From Anopheles merus (Eukaryota; Arthropoda; Insecta; Diptera; Culicidae), in contig NC_054084.1 in the NCBI RefSeq assembly GCF_017562075.2, forward strand, positions 36,025,999-36,089,998: a stretch of 64,000 nucleotides of DNA. Reading direction: 5' to 3'. A model generated the notes under the pieces. It saw nothing but the letters and a program-made list of their open reading frames with translations, had not been told where the DNA came from and searched no databases. Position 1 is the first letter of the stretch. Each line of letters begins with the position of its first letter. Made by a program: the position numbers and the translations under genes. This document shows positions 37,621 through 48,877 of the stretch, in pieces.

Positions 37621-40600
37621 TTAACGGCGCCAGGAACGTTCCGGCTCAATGTCGTCCTCTTCCTCCTCCTCCTCCACCATGATCGGCATCTCGATCAGCT
37701 CGTCCGTCTCGGTCAGCGTTTCCATCGAGGAGGAGTGCAGTTGGTCGGCCGCACTGCCCCCGCTGCCGAGCCCATCCGATCCGCACCGTCACTGTCGTGC
37801 TGCTTCAGGGACGCACCGTCCCCACCGTCGCTGCTGCCACTGCTAGAATGGACGAGCGGATTGCCGTCGCCCCGGGCGCCCTGCTCCTTACCCGAGTCGG
37901 CGGTTGTCGCCGTCATGCCCGCTCCACCAGCCGATGCGCCGGCCAGCGATGCCGCCGCCGCCGCCGGTCCCGGTGCCGCTGCAGCCACCGTCGTCTGCCA
38001 CACTATCGTGAGCGTTTTCTTGTTAAATAGCTTACCGCGCGCGAGTGCCTTCTCCGCCACCGGTCGCGTGCTGAACCCGATCGTCAGCGACGGTTCCGCC
38101 TTGTCGAGCTGGTGCTTCGTCACCTCGCCGAACTGCTTGAAATGGTCCAGCAGCGAGTCCGCCTCCTCCTCGACGAACCCGGTGATCAGGATGGTCGTTG
38201 GGCGGCGATCGACGCTGGTCGAGCCGGGCGGTGCTACCCGCCCAACGGGACCGCCCTTGCGCCCACCACCGCCGTACGGTCCCTTCTGGCCGGGCGCGAT
38301 CGTTGCCGCCGCCGCCGCCGCCGCCGGACCGTCCGGCGTGCGGAACGTGCGGGTTTCCTGCGCAATCTGCTCCAGCTCCGCGTCCAGCATCTCCTTGTCG
38401 TGCTGCTCCTTCGTCTTGTGCTTCGGGCCGTGGGGTCCGGGGCCGCGCGCCGTATTCGCCTTCAGCAGCTGGTGGTCCTGCTCGATCTCCTTGCGCAGAT
38501 TGTTGATCTTCACCTGCAGCTCGTCGAGCGACTCCTTCAGCTGGGGTCGGCGCGGATCGCTCACCTCGTTCGTCACGATCAGCTCCAGCAGCTTGCGCTG
38601 CTCCTTCAGGTACCCGTCCATCAGGAATACCTTCCGCTCGTTGATGCCCTTGGTGAACTGTTCCTGCCGCTTGCGCAGTATTTCGTTCTGCGCACGGGCC
38701 CCTTTGTTGCCGCCGGCGTTACCACCCTGCAACGGCGCGCCCATACCGGGGCTGATGTACTTGTTCGCGTTATTGCCACCGTGTGCTTTCGGGCCACCGG
38801 GCTGCTGCTGCTGCTGCTGCGGTGCGAGATTCTCGTTCCCGTTTGCCAACGGATTCGCGTCGTCCTTCGCTTGGAGCGTTTTGCCGCCTGCCACGATCGG
38901 GCCGGTCTGTGTCGTGCCGGTCGCACCCGCCGAGCTTAGATTGTTGTTGATGCTGTACTGGTTCGGGTACGTCCTCCGCAGCGAGTGTTCCGTCTTTGCC
39001 GACGCCGTGATGGCCGGCTGATCACCGCCCGCCGGTGGCGTGTGCCAAAACACCTTAATAAACCGATTGTTCAGCACGGCCTCGGTACTCCGGTACGCGA
39101 CGTTCGCTTCCGCGTGCGACGAAAACGTCACAATTGCCGCCTCCGGATCGTTATCGTACCGGATCTGAATGTTGGTAATCTTCCCGAACTTCGAAAAGTG
39201 ATCGTTCAGATGCGATATCTCGTTCAGCCCGCGCGGAATCTTGCGCAGCTCCAGCGAGCAGTTGTGCTGCGTATTCATCATCTGCATCGAGCCGGGGCCG
39301 CCCGGGCCGCCACCGTGTCCCCCGCCCGGCCTAGGTCCGTGCCGGTTGTGCATCGGCATCTTGCGCTTGCCGCCACCGCCCATCATCATGGGCCCTGCGT
39401 CCGCGATGGCGACCGCATCCTCCGGCTCGAACCGATTGCTGCGATGGTCGGCCGACACATCTCCGCCCTTGTTCGCGTCCACCACCGGTACGGAGATCAG
39501 TTCGCGCTGCAGCGGCGTCGCACCGATCGGATTGCCCGCGAAGCCACCACCGCCCTGCATCGGGAAGCCGGGCGACACGCCACGGAACTGTACACCCATA
39601 CCACCCGGTCCCGGTCCTCCGCGGGGTCCAAATCCTCCGCCGCCGAGGCGCTGGGCCAGCGCGGGTCGTATACCGGTCGCCACGCCGCCGCCGCCGCCGG
39701 CGCCTCCACCCATCCCCGGTGGTCCCTGCTGCACGTTCGGGTGTTTGTTCCACAGGGCGGGCGAATCCGGACTGTACTCGGCCGCAATCGGGCCGCGGAT
39801 CTGTGCAATCATGGCCGGATTGTTCAGACCTTCCAGCACGAGCGGATCGGCCCCGTGATCCCAGGGGCAGGTTTCGCCGCGCATGCAGTACCCTTTCTCG
39901 TCGAAGTCGCGGCACCGCTGACGCTTCACCGAACCTCCTCCACCGCCCAGCGGAACGGCCGTTGCTGCTCCTCCCTCGCCCGCCGCCGCATTCAGCACGC
40001 GATCGAGCGCTCCGACGGACGGTGGCGGTACGGGTGCGACCGTCGGTACCACCCCGCCGACGGGAATGATCGGCACACCGCCCGTAACGCCGGGCGGTCC
40101 AACCAGCGCCGATACCGGATTGACTACGGCCGCTCCATCCACCACCATGCCGCCACCGGCCGATGCCACCGTGTCACCCGCCACCAAAGCACCACCCACC
40201 GCTCGGGCTGCTGCTACCGCCGCCTGACGGACCGGCGTCATCGAGCGGGCCATCTTTCGACGGTCCGAGTTCGGGGACGGCGAACGGCTGCGCGAGTGCG
40301 AACGGATCCTTTGCGAGCGGCTGCTGCCTACACCGTTGCCGCCGCCGCTGCTACCACCGCCTCCCGACGATGCTGCATTCGTGCCGGCGCCCGATCCTGC
40401 CATCGTGCCACTGGCATTCGGACCGCTGTTGCGCCGATCACTGTACCCCTTCCGCTCGTACCGACGGAACGAATCGCTTCCACGGAGCGGCGACTTGTTG
40501 CGGTACGAGGACGAACGGCTTCCGCTGGACTTTGAATCATTACCGCTGCCACCGAGGCTGCCACCTCCAGCACCACCACCGCGAGGACGCTGCTGCAGTT

Positions 40601-43600
40601 CGCGCGAGCGGGATCGACGCGTATCTCGCGGCCGCTCGAACGATCGCGACCGGGACCGGGAGCGGCTGCGCGATCGATTCTGCGTCCGGCGGCTTCGGCG
40701 GGTGTTGTTGCTGCTGCTGCTCTCTTTGCCCTGCGGGATGGAAAAGAAATGTGTACAACAGATTTAGTAAACACACACACACATATTCAAAGCTTTTAAC
40801 ATACTGTTGCGCACGTGCACACTGCGCACAGCAGCATATGTTGATGCGTACAAATAAAAGCACATCCGTTCGCAGCGCAGCTGCTGCTTTCATCATTGCT
40901 CAAATCATTTAACGAAGAGAATAAATACACATTCCATCGTCACCACTCTTGGTACATACATACACGGCCTTCCGCCAGGGTAAATAAACGCAAAACTATC
41001 ATCCCATCCCACCCGCCGGCGGGTCGGGTCAACAAAAACCGGGGTCGGTTATCTCCCTTTTGCTCGAGCTGTGAGCGTTTGAAATACGTAACACAGAAGT
41101 GGATGAATGATGCTGCTGGCTCGGGCAGGTTCGAACAAGTTCATGCACGATGTGCGCTCCGGCGGTGAGGTGCGCGCGCAGTCATCAACGCGCGGCATCC
41201 ATTGGGAGGAGAGCATACTGAGGAGCAATGGCAATCCCACACGTAAATAGGATGATTGCACCGTCGTTGCTGCTGCGGTAATGGCGTTTGCTTTATTATT
41301 CTATGCCGTAGTTGGATTTTGGTGCTACAGATACACGTGATTGTAATTTTAATAAGCATAAAAAAAACAAATGATGCCACGCAATTAAATAATTTGAGTT
41401 CATTTTCATCGAGGCAGCATTTAATTTGTAGGAATATTGATTGTTAGCGATGATCTTCTATTTGCTACAAGCATACACCATACATCCTCAGACAAAAAAA
41501 AAAACAATTCAAAATATGCAAAATTCATCTCAGAATAAAAAAAACAATTTTAAACACACACACACAGCAATTACGCACTCTCGCAGCTCAGTTAGGTGCG
41601 GGATGGAGTTGATGAATTGAATGTGCCTTTTATTGTTGATCGTAATGATGATGAATGCATCTAACAACGATCCGGACAGCAGCACAACGGCTCAACAATG
41701 TTTGCATATTGCCTAGAACTGTGTTTGTGTGTGTGTGTTTATGTGATCAAGATCTCTGAACATAGGGCGATCTTTCTGTGCACGCTGTGTTGTTGTCATC
41801 GCTAGCTCATTTGTGCTTAAACGCCTTCAATTAAAAGCAATTTTCAGACATCAAAAAAAACCCTTCCACAACGTGGCACACACAAAACGATTCAAAATTC
41901 CAATAAGATTTCTCAGATAATCTTTCTCTACTTTTCGGCATGCTTTTACCGTCACACAGCAAACACAGCTTAATAATCAACGCTCAACGCTCAGTGCAGA
42001 AGCAACAGCAGCAAGCGACGCAAAGGAGGGAAAATTGTCAAACCAAATGAGAAGGAGGTCAAGGATAGCCATTCTTATTCATTCGTTCACATACATTCCC
42101 TTTCGCCTTGCGAGCACAATCTGTCCAAGCATCTAGCAGCCTGCCTGGCTGGACTGGACTGGGCTGCGGGGTGTTGGTCGCTTGTAAATTAAGCAGTTTC
42201 GTGAGCTCCAGCATGGAAAGTGGTTAATTTTTCAATAAGAAACAATCAATCGATACTGGTTTTTGCTGATCGAGCCGTGCCTAAATGTCATCGGGCCACA
42301 ACCAATCCAGTCCATTAAAATTGATCTATTTTTTACATAGAGCTTACTGGTGTGTAAAGTATGATTTATAAAAATAAATAAATGGAATTGACAAACTAGT
42401 TGCAAGAAGCTGTCTGCTTGTTGCCCCTGAGCATAGGTGAAATTTTTGGTGAAAAACAACACAATATGTTCAAAATGGCCAATATAGTGCACTTAAATTG
42501 TTGTAAATGCGGGTAGCAGCAACTCGTTTGAATTTAAATAATAAAAAGCAAATTAACTAAAATACAATGAACGACTGCGCCTCCTACATGGAAGCGCACG
42601 CATTATTTTTACTCCATGCGTATAACACAGAAACCGTCTCTCGGTGTGTTTGCCACCACATCATCAACACACCTCACACCCCGGGTGTCCAACAGAATCC
42701 AAATCCGTGCGCTCCCCCATTGCCATTGCTGTGGCGGTGGTGCACCCGTGAAAGCCGACCATTTTCATTTGCTGTTAATAATATTTATAGTCAGCCCAGC
42801 AACGCGCGGGATAAATTTAGCACCCAACTCATCGTTCGTCTCGCTCTCTCTCTCGTGTGGACCACCACCACCCCTCGTGTGGGGTTGGGGTGTCTTGTGG
42901 TCTCCCACGCAGCAACAAGGTACCAGAGTGGGATGAAGGGGGTGGGGGGGTTGCCATTGCAAGCATAATGTTGCCCTTTGCAACGCATCTCAACACACTT
43001 ACATGATCATCCTTGCCGGATCCTTTGATGGGCGAGTGCTGCTGATGGTGGGTGGAAGAAGACTTTTGGCTGCTGGCACCGCCACCAAGCGTTCCTGCTC
43101 CTCCGCTACTGCTGCTAACGGATGGTGCGCCGCTGGAAGAGGTCGTTTCGCTGCCGCGTCCCTTCTCCGACCGCTCACTGGTGCCACCACCGCCACTGTG
43201 ATGATGATGGTGATGATGGGACGAGGAGGTGGATCGTTCCGACGTGATCGAGCCGCTGGTAGCCGTCACTCCACCACTGCCAGCTGCCGACGAGCCGGAC
43301 GAATAGTTGGAGCCGGCCGAGCTGGCGACCGCTTTCGACGATCGCCCCCCCGTGCCGGACGACGACGACGACTCCTGCAGCGGTGGCGTAAACTCGCGCT
43401 TAATCGTCGTCCGGGAGCTGCTGGTCACCTCCTCGGCGTGATGGTGGTTCGTGGAAGCGCCGGCGGGTGTCGTGGAAGCCGCCTGTGCTTGGGCGGTGCT
43501 ACTGCTGCTGGTAGTGGACGATGGCACAGCGCCGACCGTCGCACCGTTGCTCACCACAGCCGGAGCGGATGGGACTGCCGGGGCCGGCGCACACTTCAGA

Positions 43601-43830
43601 TACTCCTCGCTCTTGATCACCCGGAACAGCCGGTCCAGGAACGGTTGCGTTTCTTCCGACAGGAACACGTCCAGCTGCTCCTTCATCGACACGATCAGAT
43701 CCTTCTCCGGCTTGTCCTTCTTCAGCAGCGCCAGCACGTACCGGGCGAGGGCGGCCGGATCCGCATCGCACAGCGGTTCCAGCACCGCCGTCAGCCATAC
43801 CTTCAGCGCTTCCGTGTTGTTGATGAACAT
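37621..43830 (-). CDS. swm: RBM26/RBM27 homologue (PWI-like, CCCH, two RRMs), with an apparent frameshift near the C-terminus
   Basis: A nuclear RNA-binding protein, counterpart of human RBM26/RBM27 and Drosophila second mitotic wave missing. Exon 1 is 43003-43830 and exon 2 is 37621-40730, joined in phase 0. The N-terminus MFINNTEALKVWL opens a PWI-like fold (about 1-85), then Ser-rich and His-run low-complexity sequence and an RS-rich segment (about 277-330). A CCCH zinc finger follows (C549, C558, C564, H568; spacing 8-5-3), then RRM1 (about 767-839), a charged coiled coil (about 955-1065) and RRM2 (about 1121-1189). The main frame runs to a stop at 37713-37715, but the expected acidic tail ending ERSWRR lies in the neighbouring frame and stops at 37621-37623. 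One base appears to be missing between 37716 and 37804. Full length would be about 1312 aa, long for the family because of the low-complexity segments. Confidence 0.93.
40731..43002 (-). other. Intron 1 of the RBM26/27 gene
   Basis: The 2.3-kb intron is bounded by donor GTAAGT (just below 43003) and acceptor CCCGCAG (just above 40730), both phase 0. It holds CA/GT runs and AT-rich sequence; no gene is recognised inside. Confidence 0.75.
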
Positions 43831-45365
43831 GACTGCGCGTCTGTGTGTGTGTGTGAGTGTTGGTTTGAAGCGTGCCTGCTAATGCGTGTATGTGTGTGTG
43901 TTTTTCTCGCTCTCCTTTTTGCACTTTAGCGCCTACTTTTGCCTGCTGTACACACCAGATGGAAAACGCACTTCCACCTTCTTCCTCCGCTTGCTTTGCT
44001 GCTGCTGATGCTGTTGGGCTACTGCAACTTCACTTTGGACGAAATAACCCGAAACCAACACACACCTCACAAACGGGTGGCGTACGGAATTCTGGCCGCT
44101 TGCGTGACCACGCGTTCACTAAACCTGCACACCCCCTTTTGCGCCTCTATCTTGCCAACTCACACACGCACAAATGACGACGATGGTCGTCGTCGTGGTC
44201 GTCGTCCACGCTACGTTTCAGGCGATTGTGTAATAATGGTTGTCCCGCGTGCTGCTGCTACCACACGACGGATCGCGCGCGCACACACACTGTACACACC
44301 TCTATGGGGCAGGCAGGCACTGTAAGTTCGGTCCGCTGTCTCTTGCCGCGCACCACCACACCGTGCGCTCTCTCCTTTCTCTTCACCTTTCCGACGTGCA
44401 CGTCCGCACGCACTCACGCACTGTTTGAGAGAGTGTGTGTGTGTGCCGTGAGATCGATGGTGAAAAGTCGGGACAAGAAAATCGGGTTTCACTCGCACGA
44501 ATCCGCCATGACAGGGGAAATCCTGTACCCTGAACCCCCTCCTGCTGCGTGAGGTTGCTGCCACTGCCGTATGTGTCGCTGTTTGTCCGTGTGTATGTGT
44601 GCGTGTGTCCGTGTCAGATAACGAACTGGTGATGTGTGGCACCTTCAGGGCCTAGCGATTGGCTATCGTTCGTGATTTCGTGCGTTCCCACTAATCACTA
44701 AACGCACTCTGTGCGCTCGTTCTTCACGCACTTTTCTCCTCGCACCGATCGACTAGTTGAAGAACACGGATTTTCTGCTGGTCGCTTTACGCTTGGTTCG
44801 AGCTCTATTTTGGGAGCCTTTGCCTTTCTGCGCTGTTCCAGAAAAAACTCTGGCGCTAGGAAAACTGGGAACAGACAGCGGTGCGCCTGTTGGCTATACC
44901 TCAAGTGCTGTAAACACATGGACCAAGCGCGCTGTTTCGAACACAAGGTTGCTAGAGTGAGATGTTTTTGCTTTCGTGACCTTTGTATGTTGTTATTTTT
45001 CCGTGAATTTGGTTTATTTTTACTTAAATCTGTGAAATAAAATAAAATTGCTCAAACTGCATTCTTTTCTTCGTCATTTAAGTGTGTGAATATCATTTTA
45101 TTGTAAAATTTTGGAAATTTTCTTACCACACCTTGGCATGGTACCCCCACCAGGCACTCGCACAGCTTTTGACGTTTCTGCTACCATATTCGAACTTGCT
45201 CGAGTTGTTGTTTTTTGTGTTTTTCTTTCTACCAAATCTGACAGCGCCGCGGAACGAAAAGGTTCGTGCGGAGAAAATCCTCACGACGATTACGGTTTAT
45301 TTTGATTCGCATCTCGCCATCCGTTCGTTTCGCGTAATCCCGCGGAAATCCACACCGGAAAGACA
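43831..45365. other. Divergent intergenic region between the RBM26/27 gene and NDUFB6
   Basis: The two flanking genes are read away from each other, so both promoters and 5' UTRs should lie in these 1.5 kb. CA/GT runs and short GTC/GAC clusters (about 44174-44210) are present. I could not place a TATA box or initiator with confidence. Confidence 0.5.
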
Positions 45366-46078
45366 ATGGCCTCCTCCGACACCGGTGGCGTCAAGCCGAT
45401 GTCCATCACGGGCCGGATGGTCCGTGAGCGGGAGCGGCTGCTGGGCATGAGCCCCGAGGAGCGAGCCTGGCGGGCCCAGTGGCTGAAGGATCAGCACCTT
45501 TCGCCGAACGAACCGAAGTACGTGCCGGAATACTGGAAGGAGCGGTACAACCCGATCCGCCGGGCATACCGCGCCCCGCTCAACATGGTCCAGAACGTAC
45601 TGACGCCCGTTATTGTAGGTTTTTTGCGCGACCACAGTAGTCCAGCCGGACGTTGTTATGTAATGATTATTCTCAAACCCCGTTTTTCATCGTTTTTTTC
45701 CACAGGGTCTCGAGTGGGCACACGCGGTCCGTTTCTGGACGGGCAAGGTGGCGATCACTGCGTTTGCCATTCTGTCCACTGCCTACTACTTTAAGTACAA
45801 CCAGAATGTAAGTATGGCGATGGAGGCTGGTGGTTTCAACACGTCACGTTTTGTTTACATCCATCATCGTATGAGTTCCATTCGCTTCGGTTGCAATTGT
45901 GGTTTGAACATGTTTTCCCTTTCTCATTCGCTCGCAGGATTGGACTCGTAAGGGAGGCTGGCGTGTGATTCACTCGCGTGAAGCGGTGGTGCCCGGAGAT
46001 GCTGGCTATCCTAACTTCCCGAAGCGCGACACTCCGGCCGACTACGCGGCCAGAGGCTTCAAGCAGTCGCCCATCTAA
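45366..46078 (+). CDS. ND-B17: NADH dehydrogenase (complex I) beta subcomplex subunit 6, NDUFB6/ND-B17
   Basis: An accessory subunit of mitochondrial complex I in the inner membrane, part of the distal membrane arm. Coding exons are 45366-45614, 45706-45807 and 45938-46078, all joined in phase 0, giving 163 aa. The motif RAQWLKDQHLSPNEP matches the conserved family signature (RRWLKDQELSPREP in the human protein, from memory). A single transmembrane helix lies at about residues 92-110 (VAITAFAILSTAYYF), and the tail has the expected 'IFPGD'-like element, here VVPGDAGYPNFP. The start is well supported by the preceding CACA/ACA context and by family length, though the N-terminus is longer than the human 128-aa protein. 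It is transcribed away from the RBM26/27 gene and toward UCP4. Confidence 0.93.
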
Positions 46079-46130
46079 ATGTTGCCGGACGGATTGCACC
46101 GAATGCAGCGGGTTGGATTTGTATGTAGAT

Positions 46131-46136
46131 AATAAA
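46131..46136 (+). terminator. Polyadenylation signal of NDUFB6
   Basis: AATAAA lies 53 bases beyond the stop codon, giving a short 3' UTR. Confidence 0.65.
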
Positions 46137-48877
46137 TAACGAAACGGCACGAAGCTGGAAACGGTTTCTCTTCATTAAAGCTGGAACTTGGTGCAAGGGC
46201 CCGATTTATTCAGTTTTCGGTTGATATCACCCCGGTAGTCGTGCAACGCCCTATCTGAAAATATATTTCGAATTGATAATTTGAATTAAAATGCTAATGA
46301 TATCCATCATAAAGCATCGATTTTATCCTAATAAGCCACAAAATTCGATTTCAATCCCATTCCGTGCAATTTATCGAACTAAAATTACAGAATACAAATT
46401 GCAATCCAAACTTTTCTACCAACCCTATCACCAAAGGTGTATACAGTTCAGACAAATGACAGCTCGCAATCAAATCCCCAACCTGACAGCCGTTTTCCCT
46501 CGCACGATACGATTTGTTTGGCAACAAATTAGCACGGAATTTCTAACTTTTTCGCCATTAAATAACGCAACCGAACGTACATCAGCTGCTATTACTTCCC
46601 AAAACCGACCGCTCATCCATAAAAACAAACTCGTCCCCGCCTACCCCATCCCCCAGGCCGGCACACAGCTGCAGTCGGAGCGGAACAGCTGACTCGCGGC
46701 ACACACGCACAGCATGGAAAACATTGGACCGTGCTCCGGGCTACCTCACCACCATCGCCATCATTTGTGTGTCGTCCGCGAGGGCGAAAACATGTCGCCG
46801 TTTTGTTTCGAACCGAACTGAACCCGCTTGCTGTGCTAGCCGACCGCGTGCACACCCACCAAAGTGTCCAAATATTTACCCGCTCTCCGGGGTCGTGGAG
46901 TGGCTTTTGGTTGTGAAGTGCGGGGTGCCATCGAGCCAGTCCAAAGTTCCGTGTGCCGTATCGAGGGCGGCGGGGGCGAGTGCAATCGTGTCAAGCACAA
47001 CGGCACACCACGATGGCCACCAGTGGACAGTACGTGCTGATCATTAACCTGAGGAAAAGCTTTCTTTTAGAACGTTGTTAAAGGGTTGGTAAGGAAATTG
47101 GCGCGTGTAGAACAAAGTGTGTTCGTTTTTGTTCGACCGTGCGTGTGTGTGTGTGTGTGTCGGTGAATGTGTGTACATGTTTACATAAGTGTTTCTTTCC
47201 GGTTTGTCCCCGTTTCGAAAGTTCCTGGCATTGGTGCGGCCACCGGCTCTGCTCTGTGCGAAATGTGTAAAATCATACTTTTCGTCTTTGGATGTTCGAC
47301 TGCCAGTTTCCTTTATCCCAGCGTACAATAATCGATTCAAAACATCATTCCACCCTCTCGCCACCCCCTCATCACCGCCAACACCTTCACTCTTCGAAGG
47401 GCTCTTGAATGCCGAGGGTTGCTGACCTAAAACACGAGACTTCGCTCGCCGCTCGGCTGCATTCATTTGCCAAAGCCGTTGCAATAGCGAACATTATTAT
47501 GTAATGCCAGTGTGAATGCAACGCGACTACGCACTTTCTTCTACTACGATACCACCAAACAACACAACCACCACCACCACCACAACACCACTACTACTAC
47601 CAGCACTGCTGTAACAACGGGGGCACACATAGCCACTCACAACGGCAGCGCGAGCATTTTACTCCATCCTTCTCCATGACAACCGTGCGATAAACCGGCA
47701 ACTCCTCGGGACGGCGACGAAACCGTTGGATTTTGCAGGAAGAAACATAAACAAAAATCATAACCCACCCGGCCCCACGGGGGGGAGGTACTATTTTCGG
47801 GCTGGTTCAGGCTTTGCAAATCCGCTAAGAAAAATAGGCCAAGCAGTAGGCAGTTGTTTTTAAATTGATGCTTGGACGGTTCGAGGCAATCAACGGTTCC
47901 ACAAAACGGAGAATGGTGAAAACAGCGAGCATCGAACATTTAGATGATTTTTGGTGACAAAAAAGCTGACCAAAGCTAGGGAAAAAACAGGAAAATTTCT
48001 TAAAGGAACAGCATCATCTCCTCGAGCAGCCCATTAAATCCCGGTGCCTGGCGTGTCGAATGCACCTGTGGAAGAGGAGGGTATTCGGGGCGATCCTTTA
48101 GTCCATTTTAACGAGCACTCCAACGCGGTCCCGGCTGCACAAGCGGTAAGTTCATCTCTTTTTTACATGTAAACCATTTCTAGCGTCGATCTAGTTTTAG
48201 GGTATGCAAATGCAAAAAAAAAACTGTTCTTGTCGAATGCAGGCTGTCGGATTATTAACGGCCAACTGAAACCCTTTAAACCCCTTCTGCTGTGTGTTTA
48301 GCATCTGCAAATCGCCGTGCAACACAATCGACTAGCACAGACCAACAGGCGCATCCGGTTTGTGGTTGTTGTCTTGTTTGCGTTTTTTTTTTTGGCTACC
48401 AATTTTGGCGACAAACAGCCTATTTATAAACCAACCTCCCGAAGGCAACCGTAGGTGTGTGTGTGTGTGGTTTTGGTATGCCGGTACACGAGTCGCTCGT
48501 TGCGGCAGTCATCCGGTGCCCTTGCTCGAGAGATTCTTCTGCATGTTTGCGGGTCCGCTTGCTTAGATGGCGACGTTTCGAAGGGATGCAATCATCCCCG
48601 AACGCAGGAGAGCTCGTGAAGCGCTAGATTCTCGGCGTATAGTAGGCGTTGCAGCCGAACGGTAGTCGTGTTCCTAGACACGGTTGTGGTGTGTTTGCTG
48701 GCGGCCACCAGAAGTAGTCGCGTCCGATCGTTGTCTCCCTGCTGGTGCCACTATGAGCAATATGGCGACGGACGGGTCACGCTGAAACGGGTCGGAATCG
48801 GATATAAAGTGATTTCAGATAATTTGATTTGATCCGTAACCGCCGGTACAACGGAAGTGAAGTGTAACGAAACGAAC
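46137..48877. other. Intergenic and 5' region before UCP4
   Basis: No conserved coding exon is seen in these 2.7 kb. GC-rich sequence around 46.7-47.05 kb and 48.5-48.87 kb may hold UCP4 promoter and non-coding leader exons. A possible donor GTACGT at 47030 follows a short ATG frame but is out of phase with UCP4 exon 2. Confidence 0.45.

Noticed and set aside
37420..40535. Long plus-strand frames (over 500 codons) opposite the RBM26/27 exon
   Set aside because: They are antisense shadows caused by strong GC3 and Gly/Ala/Ser-rich coding sequence on the minus strand.
47013..47029. ATG frame MATSG followed by a GTACGT donor as an alternative first exon of UCP4
   Set aside because: It ends in phase 2, while UCP4 exon 2 needs a phase 1 donor, so the frame would be lost. 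A non-coding leader exon remains possible.
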